A stretch of DNA of 64,000 nt from Prochlorococcus marinus str. MIT 9302 (GTDB taxonomy: Bacteria; Cyanobacteriota; Cyanobacteriia; PCC-6307; Cyanobiaceae): the NCBI RefSeq assembly GCF_000759975.1, contig NZ_JNAM01000010.1, positions 62,001-126,000 of the forward strand. Reading direction: 5' to 3'. Below are positions 47,086 to 56,557 of this stretch, in pieces. The notes under the pieces are model-generated. The model was not told where the DNA came from. It was given only the letters and a program-made list of their open reading frames with translations, and ran no database searches. The number at the start of each line of letters is the position of its first letter. Positions within the stretch are counted from its first letter, which is position 1. The position numbers were made by a program, and so were the translations under genes.

Positions 47086-47622
47086 TTATGCCCACCAAGG
47101 ATTTTCATTAGTTCTAAAGTCAGTTTCTGACCATTGTTTTACAAGAACAGAATCATCTTCAATATCGACATGAGCTAGAGCTAAAGATAAAGGAGCAGGA
47201 CCTCTGACTACCTTCCCATTTGTATCGTATTGACTGCCATGACAAGGACATATAAATTTGTTAGCGCCACTATCCCATGGGACAACGCAACCTAAATGAG
47301 TACAAATTGCATTTAAACCAAATTCTCCTATTTCCCCACCCTCATTAACTATTAAATAAGTTGGATCTCCTTTTAGACCCTGCACTAGGCTTCTGTCTCC
47401 TGCTTGATGGGTAGCCAACCAACCTGTCTTGGTTACTGGATTCCCTAATTCATCTTTAGCAGAAGTTCCACCACCGCCACCTCCTGCTCTTAAAGGCATG
47501 AAATAATTAGCTACGGGGTAGAGGGCTCCTAAAGCTACACCAGTTGCAGTACCAAATGTAAGAAGATTCATAAATTGCCTTCGACCCATTGAAGGGACAT
47601 CATTGGAACTTAATTGAGTCAT
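47086..47622 (-). CDS. petC: Rieske iron-sulfur protein of the cytochrome b6f complex
   Basis: 178 aa. The N-terminus has a Tat-type twin-arginine motif MGRRQFMN before a membrane helix, used as an uncleaved anchor. The [2Fe-2S] ligands are in CTHLGC and CPCHGSQYD, linked by the family's disulfide cysteines. It oxidises plastoquinol and passes electrons to cytochrome f, encoded next. tatC, needed for its insertion, lies 400 bp upstream. Confidence 0.98.
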   Translation of the reverse strand: MTQLSSNDVPSMGRRQFMNLLTFGTATGVALGALYPVANYFMPLRAGGGGGGTSAKDELGNPVTKTGWLATHQAGDRSLVQGLKGDPTYLIVNEGGEIGEFGLNAICTHLGCVVPWDSGANKFICPCHGSQYDTNGKVVRGPAPLSLALAHVDIEDDSVLVKQWSETDFRTNENPWWA

Positions 47623-47745
47623 TCGCTACTTGGTTCTGTTATTTAATATTTATTATGGATCAAATTGCTTAATTTCTGTTGCAAATAGATAGGACTTTTA
47701 ATAATTTAAAGTAAAAGTTTAGGAAGTCTTAATTAGTTGATTCAA

Positions 47746-48063
47746 ATGAACCCATTACTAGTAGATGAAGTTATTCATTATTTGGTTCATCGCTGGGGAA
47801 AAAAATATGACTTTAAACTCTTTAGAAGAGGAAAATTTGTCTATTTTCAAATGATGTGGGGATTCCTTGGACAGGAATCATTTCCTCTAAGTGAAGTTGA
47901 ATATAAAAAATCGATAGCTGATAAAATCGAGATTTTAAATAGAGGTGGATACTCAGAGGAGGTAAGGGAATGGCTAAAGAAAGTCAATGCTAGGCCAAGG
48001 TTAGGTAGAGCTGTCAGCTTGCAATTAAATGTTAATGAGAAGATGAAAGAGTTTTTGACTTGA
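47746..48063 (+). CDS. DUF3067 protein
   Basis: 105 aa from the ATG at 47746; a TTG 9 bp earlier is also in frame. The cyanobacterial/plastid DUF3067 pattern is clear: YLVHRWGKKYDFKLFRRGKFVYFQMMWGFLGQ, then SEEVREWLKKVNARPRLGRAVSL. In plants a DUF3067 protein assists cytochrome b6f assembly, as I recall; the gene's position between petC and tatC fits such a role, but this is inference. Its 3' end overlaps the convergent tatC by 32 bp. Confidence 0.83.
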   Translation: MNPLLVDEVIHYLVHRWGKKYDFKLFRRGKFVYFQMMWGFLGQESFPLSEVEYKKSIADKIEILNRGGYSEEVREWLKKVNARPRLGRAVSLQLNVNEKMKEFLT

Positions 48064-48790
48064 GATTTTCTGATAAGTAAGTCAATCCAGTACCCACAAA
48101 AAATAAAAACACAATCGATATAGAAAGTAATGACATTGTCAATGGGTCTGTTGAAGGGGTAATAACTGCAGATAAGATTGCGGAGGAGATTACAACTATT
48201 TTCCAATTCGAAATCATTTTCTCTGTAGTAATTATTCCAAGAGAACCAAGAATAAATTGTAATACTGGTAATTGAAAAGCTAATGCAGTGCTAGACATTA
48301 ATAAGAGAACGAAATCAAAATATCTCTCTATCGACCATGTTGGTTCAACAATGTCAGCACCGAAAGTAATAAAGAAATTTATGGCTGCAGGAACTAATAT
48401 CCACCATGAAAAAATTAATCCCAAAAAAAATAGAAGACCTGAACCAAAAACTGCTGGCAAGATAAGGCTTTTTTCTCGTTTTGTTAATCCAGGTGAAATG
48501 AACAGTATTATTTGATAGAAAATATAAGGCATAGAAACTATTAATCCGCTGTAACCTGCAACTTTAATAGCGACAAATAAAAACTCTCCTGGAGCAAGTT
48601 GTAATAAATGAATATCACCAGCTGGAATTTCTAAAAAAGATATTAATGGCTTTATAATTAGAAAACTAATGAATATTGAAATAAGTATTGAGTAAATTGA
48701 GTTTAGTATTCTTTGACGAAGCTCTTCTAAATGATCACTAAAAGTCATCGTATCTAAAAATTTATTTTCACTCTGACCTGTACCTTTCAT
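48032..48790 (-). CDS. tatC: Twin-arginine translocase subunit TatC
   Basis: 252 aa, six membrane helices. The N-terminal family motif DHLEELRQRILNS is the binding site for twin-arginine signals, and the first periplasmic loop and SPGLTKREKSLILP are conserved. It exports folded proteins across thylakoid and plasma membranes; the adjacent Rieske protein and the solute-binding lipoprotein at 26 kb carry Tat motifs. Confidence 0.97.
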   Translation of the reverse strand: MKGTGQSENKFLDTMTFSDHLEELRQRILNSIYSILISIFISFLIIKPLISFLEIPAGDIHLLQLAPGEFLFVAIKVAGYSGLIVSMPYIFYQIILFISPGLTKREKSLILPAVFGSGLLFFLGLIFSWWILVPAAINFFITFGADIVEPTWSIERYFDFVLLLMSSTALAFQLPVLQFILGSLGIITTEKMISNWKIVVISSAILSAVITPSTDPLTMSLLSISIVFLFFVGTGLTYLSENLKSKTLSSSH

Positions 48791-48870
48791 TATTGTTTAA
48801 TAAAGACTTTTAAGAAAAAGGTTTAAAATTATTTTAGCCAAAGTCCAATTTTATTTTTTGAAAAATTTAA

Positions 48871-49131
48871 TTATTTGCTTAATTTCGGATTAGTTGGATC
48901 TGGTAATAAGAAAGGAGGGGCATCATTTAAAGATGATTCGCCATAAGTTTCATATTCTCTATACCCACCCATTTTCCCATTTGTTTTCATTAGAGCACTA
49001 ACGAAGGCAAGTAATAAGAAAACAGTAGGAGCTCCAATTATTAATGCAGCGCCAAATAGATATCCAACAATAAATTCTGGGAAACTATGATTTCCTAAAA
49101 ATTCATGAGTACCCAAAAGAAAATCAAACAT
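48871..49131 (-). CDS. Small membrane protein of unknown function near tatC and petC
   Basis: 86 aa with one strong membrane segment (about 19-47: FIVGYLFGAALIIGAPTVFLLLAF), preceded by an amphipathic N-terminus. The hydrophilic C-terminus has GGYREYETYGESS and a Pro-rich PPFLLPDPTNP tail. I do not recognise the family. The Tyr/Pro-rich tail and single helix resemble minor subunits of photosynthetic complexes, but there is no direct evidence. It is upstream of tatC on the same strand. Confidence 0.68.
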   Translation of the reverse strand: MFDFLLGTHEFLGNHSFPEFIVGYLFGAALIIGAPTVFLLLAFVSALMKTNGKMGGYREYETYGESSLNDAPPFLLPDPTNPKLSK

Positions 49132-49160
49132 TTAGATTTAAAAATTTTTTTTATTATAAA

Positions 49161-50903
49161 CTAAATTACTGTTTTAAGATTTTTTTTTATGTAATCTTCT
49201 CCTCTTGTAGGATTTCCCCAAATGATTTCTACATTTTTAAAGGAAACGCATCCAGGTCCTCCTTTTTTTATTTTTTGCAAATCTTTAATCTTTACTAAAT
49301 TAATTGGAACTTTAATGTTTCTTTTTGCCTTACTAAATAAAGCAGCCAGATCTGCAGCAATTTGAAGATCTTGTTCAGATGCTGATTGAGATGAAGACTT
49401 TAAAACCACATGACTTCCTGGTGACTCCTGTGCATGAAACCATAGATCGCCCTTTTTTGAAAACTTAAAGCTTATTAAATCATTTTGCCTCATATTTCTT
49501 CCTACCTGAAGCTTCAATCCTGTAGGAGTATTAAATTGAATTGGTGAAGATTGTATCTCAGATGAACTTTTCTTATCTTCTCGTTGCCTCTTTAGATGAA
49601 TATTAAACTCGTTACAAATTTCTTCCATAATTTCTTCTAATAGTTTAATTTTTACAATCATATCTTCATGATTTAAAGAATTTAGATTTTCTAGAAGTGT
49701 AGTGAATTCATCTAATCTATCCAAATTGGTTTTGTAAATATTTAGTCTTTCTTTTATTAATTCGCTAGATCTTTTTAGCTTTTTTGATTTCTTATATAGT
49801 TTTTGTCCTCTAATAATATCTTGTTTTTTGATTTCATTTGTTGTGAATATCTCATCAGCTTTTTCTTTATATAAATTGTAGTTTTCTGACTTTGATAGAA
49901 GATCATATTGAACATTTAAATTCTTTTTCTCATTATTCGTTTGTTTGAAAATTAACCCTTCAATTTTATTTACTAAGAATTCAAGTTTTTTTTGTTTTAA
50001 ATGATAATTATAATAATTCTCTATACCGGTGCATAAATCTATATTATTTTCACAGTTAATTTCTTTATCTAAAAACCAAACGCAATAAAAAAATTTATTA
50101 AATATGGAAAAATTAAAGTTATTGTTTTTAAACCTATTTATCCATATCTTCCAACTTTTAAATATCTCCTTTAAGTTCGCATCGCTAATTAAATCAATAT
50201 TTTTTTCCATTATTTCCGAATAGCTAGTGTTACTAAACACCTCTAATTGTTTTGTGAGGATAGGGCTTACTCCTTGGTAGGTATTTATTAAACAGTATTT
50301 CAAAGACTCAGGCACTGTTGAAATTGATTCTTTCCATGATTCAAAAGACTCATCTTCTCTAGGTTGTTTTTTGAGATTGACTGGAGGGTTAGAATAAATT
50401 AATCCTGTTGAAATTGTTCTAAAACTAGATTGACTTGAATTAATTTGCTTACCTACTGCGATTATTTTATGTTTATTATCCAAATAAAAAATATTACTAT
50501 GTTTTCCCATTAACTCAAAAATTAAATACTTGCTAATTTCATCTCCAGGTTTTTTTGCAAAACCAAATTTTATAACTCTTTCGAAATCATCTTGATTAAT
50601 CGAAATTAAAGCCATATATTTTAATCCGTATCTTATTTGTTTAGAAAGTGTACTTTCTCTTCCAATCTTTTCTGGCTTATTTATCTTTAGTATTCTGGGA
50701 GAGTCACCATTCCATGAAACTTCTAACCAAGTTTGAGAATCAACTCCTCTGAAACATAATTGAATAGTATTAGGCTCTGGTTGTTGGGCAGTTTCAAACT
50801 TTGTAGGTAAAATGTTTTTTGTTAAATAATGCAAGACAGATCTAATCGATGTAATATCCATTATCTGCGGAACACCTTTTTGCATTATTTCTTTTTGATT
50901 CAT
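49161..50903 (-). CDS. rqcH: NFACT-family ribosome quality-control factor (RqcH/Rqc2-like)
   Basis: 580 aa. The N-terminal NFACT-N region begins MDITSIRSVLHYLTKNILP and includes FQEP-like RYGLKYMALI; a long central coiled-coil spans roughly 290-440; the C-terminal NFACT-R (DUF814) domain has FKFSKKGDLWFHAQESPGSHVVLKS. RqcH binds 50S subunits blocked with nascent chains and adds alanine tails. A possible start further downstream (MDITS, residue 15) would be closer to the family N-terminus. Divergent from gmk. Confidence 0.9.
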   Translation of the reverse strand: MNQKEIMQKGVPQIMDITSIRSVLHYLTKNILPTKFETAQQPEPNTIQLCFRGVDSQTWLEVSWNGDSPRILKINKPEKIGRESTLSKQIRYGLKYMALISINQDDFERVIKFGFAKKPGDEISKYLIFELMGKHSNIFYLDNKHKIIAVGKQINSSQSSFRTISTGLIYSNPPVNLKKQPREDESFESWKESISTVPESLKYCLINTYQGVSPILTKQLEVFSNTSYSEIMEKNIDLISDANLKEIFKSWKIWINRFKNNNFNFSIFNKFFYCVWFLDKEINCENNIDLCTGIENYYNYHLKQKKLEFLVNKIEGLIFKQTNNEKKNLNVQYDLLSKSENYNLYKEKADEIFTTNEIKKQDIIRGQKLYKKSKKLKRSSELIKERLNIYKTNLDRLDEFTTLLENLNSLNHEDMIVKIKLLEEIMEEICNEFNIHLKRQREDKKSSSEIQSSPIQFNTPTGLKLQVGRNMRQNDLISFKFSKKGDLWFHAQESPGSHVVLKSSSQSASEQDLQIAADLAALFSKAKRNIKVPINLVKIKDLQKIKKGGPGCVSFKNVEIIWGNPTRGEDYIKKNLKTVI

Positions 50904-50935
50904 AAGATGTTCATTTTACTGTAAAACTTTTTTAT

Positions 50936-51490
50936 ATGAAAAATCAAAAAAAACTCATTATTCTTACCGGACCTAGCGGGGTGGGTAAAGGAACTGTTGT
51001 TAAAGAAATATTAGGTAAAGATGAAAATATTTCGCTTTCAATATCTGCAACTACTAGAGAACCTAGAGAGGGAGAGAAGGAGGGAGAAAATTATTACTTT
51101 TTGAATCAAGAAAAGTTTAAAGAAATGATTGAACAAAACCTTTTTCTTGAATGGGCTCAATTTGCTGGAAACTATTATGGAACGCCTTTATCTTCGGTCA
51201 ATCAGAAAATCAAAAAGGGATTTACCGTTTTACTTGAAATTGAAGTGGAAGGTGCAAAGCAAATAAAGGAAAAGTTTCCTGAATCCCTTTCAATATTTTT
51301 ACTTCCTCCGGATAAAGCAGAGTTAGAGAGAAGAATAAGAAATAGGGGTACAGAAAAAGAAGAGGCAATTAAAAAAAGACTCTTAAGGGCTAGTTATGAG
51401 ATTTCAGAATCAAATCAATTTGATTTTGAGTTAACAAATCACAATGTTGATGAAACAGCTAAGAGAATAATCAAGTTAATAAAAACTTAA
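50936..51490 (+). CDS. gmk: Guanylate kinase
   Basis: 184 aa. The P-loop LTGPSGVGKGTVV begins near residue 9, followed by the GMP-binding STRxPRxGE equivalent (ATTREPREGEKEGENYYF) and the LEWAQFAGNYYGTP segment. It phosphorylates GMP to GDP. Convergent with psaJ, 15 bp between stops. Confidence 0.97.
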   Translation: MKNQKKLIILTGPSGVGKGTVVKEILGKDENISLSISATTREPREGEKEGENYYFLNQEKFKEMIEQNLFLEWAQFAGNYYGTPLSSVNQKIKKGFTVLLEIEVEGAKQIKEKFPESLSIFLLPPDKAELERRIRNRGTEKEEAIKKRLLRASYEISESNQFDFELTNHNVDETAKRIIKLIKT

Positions 51491-51505
51491 CTATTCTCTC
51501 ATTTA

Positions 51506-51640
51506 TCAACTCATTGGATGGAATAATAAGTCTGGAAAAAATCTATTAAATTCAATGATAATTCCTGCGGTCATAGTAATCCATGCTGCTGCAACAACAG
51601 GAGCTGATCTCATGTATTTTGTACTAAATAGTTTGAACAT
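51506..51640 (-). CDS. psaJ: Photosystem I subunit IX (PsaJ)
   Basis: 44 aa with ATG at 51640. The sequence fits PsaJ: N-terminal [17 protein letters not shown], one membrane helix with [22 protein letters not shown], and an FHP-containing end. PsaJ stabilises PsaF in the photosystem I complex. It lies 29 bp after psaF in the conserved psaF-psaJ operon. Confidence 0.95.
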   Translation of the reverse strand: MFKLFSTKYMRSAPVVAAAWITMTAGIIIEFNRFFPDLLFHPMS

Positions 51641-51669
51641 GTTTTTAAGATAAATATTTAAGTTGAGGT

Positions 51670-52224
51670 TTAGCGTGGACCATTTAGAGTAATGTTTTTA
51701 TCTGATTCTCTAAGTTCTCCACTTCTTCCTTGCTTGTTTGCAAGTAAGGGCCACTGGGCTCCTTTTATAAGACATTTTTGGGCTAGCGCGAAGTCTATAA
51801 AGATTTCCATGTCAGCAGGATTTTTAGTCTTTTTAGATTCAATTAGATACTCTCTTCCTGACCAACCAATTATGCCAGCAATATAAATAAATATTGTGCC
51901 TGGAATAAGAAGGTCTCCTTCATGGCCTCTGTTTAAAAGCGCTCCCCATGGTTCTAATGGGGCTCCCAAAATTAAATGAGGTAAGCCATCATCTCCGCAA
52001 GATGCTTTGCCATACCTTTCAAATCTTGCTATGTCTTTTTGAGTAGTAGCAGAACTTGCTCTCTCAATGAACTTTGGGTTTTCAGAGCATTTATTGAGTG
52101 CTGATGCAGTATATTCTGTGCTTGCTCTGTCTGCGTTTAAGGCAGGGCCATTAGCAGCAAAGGCAATTGGAGTAATGCCTAGGAACAGAAAAAACGAGGT
52201 TATGATTGAAAAAAAGAATTTCAT
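51670..52224 (-). CDS. psaF: Photosystem I subunit III (PsaF)
   Basis: 184 aa from the ATG at 52224; a TTG 9 bp upstream is ignored. A cleavable signal peptide ([21 protein letters not shown]) targets the lumen. The mature protein has the paired cysteines of PsaF ([19 protein letters not shown]), then a membrane helix near [20 protein letters not shown]. PsaF is the lumenal docking and membrane subunit of photosystem I. Confidence 0.97.
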   Translation of the reverse strand: MKFFFSIITSFFLFLGITPIAFAANGPALNADRASTEYTASALNKCSENPKFIERASSATTQKDIARFERYGKASCGDDGLPHLILGAPLEPWGALLNRGHEGDLLIPGTIFIYIAGIIGWSGREYLIESKKTKNPADMEIFIDFALAQKCLIKGAQWPLLANKQGRSGELRESDKNITLNGPR

Positions 52225-52298
52225 AAGTTGCAATCTTTAATTCCTAATAGTGTGTTAATTAAGAAATTAATATTAAAATAGAACAAGTTGAACCAAAT

Positions 52299-53369
52299 AT
52301 GGGTAAAGTTTTAGCTATTGAAACAAGTTGTGATGAGACATCTGTCTCAATAGTTTCTAATATTGGCGAAAATTTCATAATTCATTCAAATATCATTGCA
52401 TCTCAAATTGAAGATCATTCCAAATGGGGAGGAGTTGTTCCTGAACTTGCAGCTAGAAAGCATCTAGAGCTATTACCTTTTGTTTTAGAAAAGGCTTTGA
52501 CAGCATCTAAAATCAAAATTGAGGAAGTTGATTATATTGCATCAACTGTAGCTCCTGGATTAGTTGGATGTTTGCGAGTGGGATCTATAACTGCAAGATC
52601 ACTTTGCATGTTATATTCAAAGCCATTTTTGGGAATTCATCATTTAGAGGGACATTTATCTTCAATTCTATTTTCAGAAAACTATCCAAAGAAATCTTTT
52701 CTTACATTACTTGTGAGTGGCGGACATACAGAATTAATAAAGGTTGATGATAGAAGGAGAATGCAAAGACTTGGAAAAAGTTTTGATGATGCCGCTGGAG
52801 AAGCCTTTGATAAAGTTGGAAGATTATTAGGTCTTAGTTATCCAGGAGGACCGGCAATTGAAAAGATTGCTAAAAATGGAGACCCTATGAAATTTAATTT
52901 ACCAAAGTGTAGGATTTCTGATAAAAGGGGCGGATTTCTTAAATATGATTTCTCTTTTAGTGGTCTAAAAACTGCTGTATTAAGACTAGTTGAGAAAATA
53001 AATTTAGACGGGAAGACTGTCCCAGTTCCTGATATTGCTGCAAGTTTTGAGAGAGTAGTGGCAGAGGTCTTGGTAGAGAGAACTATAAGATGTGCAATAG
53101 ATCATAGCTTGGAAAATGTTGTTGTCGTTGGTGGAGTGGCGGCTAATAATACATTAAGAAAAATGATGATTAATGAAGCTAGTAAAAAATCTATTAAAGT
53201 TCATTTAGCTCCCCTTAATCTTTGTACAGATAATGCCGCGATGATTGGAGCAGCAGCGTTGTTCAGGGTCAAATTTAAGGATCATTTAAGTTCCCTTAAA
53301 TTAGGCGTATCTGGAAGACTATCAATTGAACAAGCGAATACCCTTTATGAAGAAAATCCTCCTTTCTAA
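52299..53369 (+). CDS. tsaD: tRNA N6-adenosine threonylcarbamoyltransferase TsaD
   Basis: 356 aa ASKHA-fold enzyme. The N-terminus VLAIETSCDETSVSIV, metal-binding HHLEGHLSS (HxxxH) and VSGGHTEL are present, with GGVAANNTLR at the nucleotide site. It transfers threonylcarbamoyl to A37 of ANN-reading tRNAs, with TsaB, TsaC and TsaE. The hli gene starts 5 bp after its stop. Confidence 0.97.
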   Translation: MGKVLAIETSCDETSVSIVSNIGENFIIHSNIIASQIEDHSKWGGVVPELAARKHLELLPFVLEKALTASKIKIEEVDYIASTVAPGLVGCLRVGSITARSLCMLYSKPFLGIHHLEGHLSSILFSENYPKKSFLTLLVSGGHTELIKVDDRRRMQRLGKSFDDAAGEAFDKVGRLLGLSYPGGPAIEKIAKNGDPMKFNLPKCRISDKRGGFLKYDFSFSGLKTAVLRLVEKINLDGKTVPVPDIAASFERVVAEVLVERTIRCAIDHSLENVVVVGGVAANNTLRKMMINEASKKSIKVHLAPLNLCTDNAAMIGAAALFRVKFKDHLSSLKLGVSGRLSIEQANTLYEENPPF

Positions 53370-53374
53370 CTTCA

Positions 53375-53551
53375 ATGAACAAACAACCTAAAATTGAGAT
53401 TAAAGAAACAAAAAACCTTGTTGATAAGCAGGAACTGAATTTATGGAAAAGAGGGTTTACCCCGCAAGCTGAAATATGGAATGGAAGAATGGCAACTATT
53501 GGTATAGGAATAATTTTTATTATTATTGCTTTAATAAGCCAATTTTCTTAA
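53375..53551 (+). CDS. hli: High-light-inducible protein (HLIP/SCP)
   Basis: 58 aa. A hydrophilic N-terminus (about 1-30) precedes the chlorophyll a/b-binding-like helix with the ExxNGRxA motif: AEIWNGRMATIGIGIIF. Glu and Asn/Arg of this motif bind chlorophyll. HLIPs sit in thylakoids beside photosystem assembly intermediates and dissipate excess energy. Stop at 53549-53551. The gene follows tsaD by 5 bp, so may be cotranscribed with it; it could also have its own stress promoter inside tsaD. Confidence 0.92.
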   Translation: MNKQPKIEIKETKNLVDKQELNLWKRGFTPQAEIWNGRMATIGIGIIFIIIALISQFS

Positions 53552-53715
53552 TAGAAATCAAATTCACTTCAATTAAAAGTAATTTTAAGAGATTTAATAT
53601 AATTAAGTTTTGTTCAGCTGATTAATTAAATTAAAAAGTATTGTATTTAATGGACTTGCGATAAGATTATTGATTTAATCAAAATAATTAATATCTTTAT
53701 TATTTATAATTTTAT

Positions 53716-54915
53716 ATGACGCCTGAAAGGCTTGGATTACTTTGGGGAATAACTGTATTTGCAGGCGCTTGTGCTCGATTATTTTCTTCTTTTACAGGAT
53801 TCCCCAGTGTAGTTATTTTATTGCTTTCTGGATTATTCATCGGAAGATCAGGTTTAGGACTTGTTGAGCCTTTAGATCTCGGACAAGGGCTTGAAACTAT
53901 TGTAGGACTTTTAGTCTGTTTGGTTCTATTTGAAGGGGGACTAAATTTAAAACTGCCTGAGGGGAATATAAGAAATACTGTTTTGAAAATTTCATTGACA
54001 AGACTCTTTATTTCATTATCAGCTGGAATTTTTATTGCTCATTGGCTGGCAGGCCTTTCATGGCAAGTTGCAGGAATATATAGTGCCATAATTTTAGCTA
54101 CTGGACCAACGGTTGTCTCTCCATTAGTTGAACAAATAAAATTAGCTTCCCCTCTTTCGGATGTTTTAAAAGCTGAAGGGTTGTTACTTGAACCAATTGG
54201 CGCAGTACTAGCATTATTACTTTTAGAGCTAACTTTAGGGGACCTACATGGGATTAAAGATGTATTTATTGCATTAATGCAAAGATTAGGGGGTGGAGTT
54301 TTAATCGGATTAAGCGCAGGATGGTTACTATCAGAAATTTTAAAAAAAATAAAAAATGAAGCCTCATTTGGCATAGAGCTTCAAGTTACTCTTGGATTTA
54401 TTTTTCTTGTGTATGGAATTTGTGAATATTTTTTGCCAGAATCAGGATTGCCTGCTTCAGTCGCGGCAGGTTTTATTGTTGGCAAAAGAGAAGTAATAGA
54501 TAAGGAGAGATTGGATAATCTAATAGGCGAATTAGCTCAATTAGCGATAACAGTTCTTTTCCCTCTTTTGGCAGCTGATGTTTCCTGGGGTGAATTAAGT
54601 CCGCTAGGTTGGGGAGGGGTTGTTTGCGTTTTTATGTTAATGGTAATTATTCGTCCCATCTCTATCTGGATAGCCACAATGGGAAGAGAATTAGCCTTAA
54701 AAGAAAAAGTATTTTTAGCCTGGTTAGCCCCAAGAGGTATTGTTACTGCAGCGGTAGCCTCTCTTTTTTCTATCAGATTAGAACAGGCTGGTATCCTTGG
54801 AGCTGGACGTCTTCAAGGTTTAGTGTTTCTTACTATATTGATGACAGTAGGAATTCAAGGTCTTACAGCTAAACCTTTGGCGAATCTGCTTGAATTAGGA
54901 CAAAAAAAAAATTAG
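53716..54915 (+). CDS. nhaP: Na+/H+ antiporter, NhaP/CPA1 family
   Basis: 399 aa, about 12 membrane helices. Family features include FEGGLNLKLPE after helix 3, the ATGPTVVSPLVEQIKL stretch (ATDP-type motif, here with Gly/Pro in place of Asp) and EGLLLEPIGAVLALLLLEL. It exchanges sodium for protons across the plasma membrane and supports marine sodium homeostasis. Its 3' end overlaps the convergent gltX by 4 bp. The 164 bp before it hold no recognisable gene. Confidence 0.92.
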   Translation: MTPERLGLLWGITVFAGACARLFSSFTGFPSVVILLLSGLFIGRSGLGLVEPLDLGQGLETIVGLLVCLVLFEGGLNLKLPEGNIRNTVLKISLTRLFISLSAGIFIAHWLAGLSWQVAGIYSAIILATGPTVVSPLVEQIKLASPLSDVLKAEGLLLEPIGAVLALLLLELTLGDLHGIKDVFIALMQRLGGGVLIGLSAGWLLSEILKKIKNEASFGIELQVTLGFIFLVYGICEYFLPESGLPASVAAGFIVGKREVIDKERLDNLIGELAQLAITVLFPLLAADVSWGELSPLGWGGVVCVFMLMVIIRPISIWIATMGRELALKEKVFLAWLAPRGIVTAAVASLFSIRLEQAGILGAGRLQGLVFLTILMTVGIQGLTAKPLANLLELGQKKN

Positions 54916-56351
54916 ATTTCTTTAAGACATCTTTCAATTCGTGATATATCACTTTTACTCTCTGAAAAGAGTTCCCAACTTTGAATTAAATCTGGCCCAC
55001 TAAGACAACCAAAGAATGCCACTCTTAATGATTTCATTAAAATTCCTTTTTTTACATTATGTGATTTTGAAATTTCATTTATTATGTCCTTGGCTTTATC
55101 TTTGTTTATTTTTAAAGAATTTTGCTCAATTAAATAATTTAAGATAAGTTTTAGAGCTGCTTTGCTTTCCTTATTTTCGAGAAAATCTTGACCCTCTTTT
55201 TGAATTGGAGGTAATAAGAAAAATGGCTTTGATTGATCAATGGAATCTTTTAAAAGGGTTATAGAGTCTCTAAGCAACATTGCTAATTTATCACCCCACT
55301 CTTGAGATGGAGGAACCCAACCCATATCAGCCCAGTATCCTCTTATGATCTCACTTAACTTTATTGATTCCATCTTTTTTATATATTGAGAATTAATCCA
55401 GTTGAGTTTTTCCCAACTGAATTTAGCTCCAGCTTTATTGATGTCTGATAAGTCAAAAATTTCAGATATCTCATCTATTGAAAGTATTTCACTGCCGGCA
55501 GATTTTGGGGACCAACCTAAAAAGGCCATATAGTTTGCTAAGGCCTCAGGTAAATATCCCATATCTCTAAATTCGTCGATTGAAGTAACGCAATCTCTCT
55601 TAGATAATTTTTTCCCTTCGCTATTTAGTATTAGCGGTGTATGTGAAAACGTTGGTAATTTAAAATCTAATGCTTTATAAATCAATATTTGTTTTGCAGT
55701 ATTCGAGATATGGTCTTCACCTCTTACTACATGAGTAATATTCATGAAGTTATCATCAACTACAACTGCAAGATTGTACAAAGGATCTCCAACTTCATAT
55801 CCCATTGCCCTTCTTGATAAAACCAAATCACCACCCAAGTCCTTCCCTTGCCATTTGATTTCACCTCTTATCTTATCTACCCATGTAATTTGTATTTTTT
55901 CATCAATCTTAAACCTTATTACTGAAGTCTTCCCTTGGGATATGAATGTTTCTATTTCTTCTTTTGAAAGATTTCTATGTCTATTATCATGCTTTGGAGG
56001 TAATCCTTTATTTTTTTGTTCTTCTCTTAATTTAGAAATCTCCTCTTCTGTTGTGAAGCATCTATATGCAGCTCCACTTTCTAATAGCCTTTTGATGTAT
56101 TTTTTGTGAATCGAAATTCGACCACTTTGCTTTATAGGTTCTTCATCCCATACAAGTCCAAGCCATTTCAAGCCCTCTAATATATTTTTTGTGTATTCCG
56201 ATTTAGATCGAAGAAAATCTGTATCTTCTATTCTGATGAGAAACTTTCCGCCTATTTTCTGTGCATACAACCAGTTGAATAATGCTGTTCGAGCTGTCCC
56301 AATATGAAATAAACCTGTAGGACTCGGGGCTAATCTTAAACGTTTTTCCAA
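54912..56351 (-). CDS. gltX: Glutamyl-tRNA synthetase
   Basis: 479 aa class Ib synthetase. The HIGH motif reads SPTGLFHIGTARTALFNWLYA and KMSKS reads GKKLSKRDCVTS; the anticodon-binding helical domain fills the last 170 residues. In cyanobacteria the same enzyme charges tRNA-Gln with Glu for the amidotransferase route, and Glu-tRNA also feeds heme and chlorophyll synthesis, in which hemL at the right edge acts later. tRNA-Asp is just upstream on the same strand. Confidence 0.98.
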   Translation of the reverse strand: MEKRLRLAPSPTGLFHIGTARTALFNWLYAQKIGGKFLIRIEDTDFLRSKSEYTKNILEGLKWLGLVWDEEPIKQSGRISIHKKYIKRLLESGAAYRCFTTEEEISKLREEQKNKGLPPKHDNRHRNLSKEEIETFISQGKTSVIRFKIDEKIQITWVDKIRGEIKWQGKDLGGDLVLSRRAMGYEVGDPLYNLAVVVDDNFMNITHVVRGEDHISNTAKQILIYKALDFKLPTFSHTPLILNSEGKKLSKRDCVTSIDEFRDMGYLPEALANYMAFLGWSPKSAGSEILSIDEISEIFDLSDINKAGAKFSWEKLNWINSQYIKKMESIKLSEIIRGYWADMGWVPPSQEWGDKLAMLLRDSITLLKDSIDQSKPFFLLPPIQKEGQDFLENKESKAALKLILNYLIEQNSLKINKDKAKDIINEISKSHNVKKGILMKSLRVAFFGCLSGPDLIQSWELFSESKSDISRIERCLKEI

Positions 56352-56368
56352 ATTTTTTTTAGAAAAAA

Positions 56369-56442
56369 CGGGACCGACGGGATTCGAACCCGCAACTTCC
56401 GCCGTGACAGGGCGGTGCTCTAACCAGTTGAACTACGGTCCC
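56369..56442 (-). tRNA. tRNA-Asp (GTC)
   Basis: 74 nt with a perfect 7-bp acceptor stem (GGGACCG with CGGTCCC), discriminator G, D loop TTCAACTGGTTAGA, anticodon stem CCGCC/GGCGG around CTGTCAC with anticodon GTC, and T loop GTTCGAATC. CCA is not encoded. It lies 17 bp upstream of gltX. Confidence 0.97.
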
Positions 56443-56557
56443 AGAGTTTTGTTCTAGATTTATTTAGAACTTCATTCTTAAAATTATCAGATCATAATAC
56501 TTAATTAATGTTGTTGTAATAAAAAAAATTTATTAATTTGAGGATTTACTGAAATAG

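Noticed and set aside
53552-53715. Possible small RNA or gene between hli and nhaP.
   Set aside because: It is plain AT-rich sequence; I see no stable hairpin, start with coding-like frame, or known sRNA motif.
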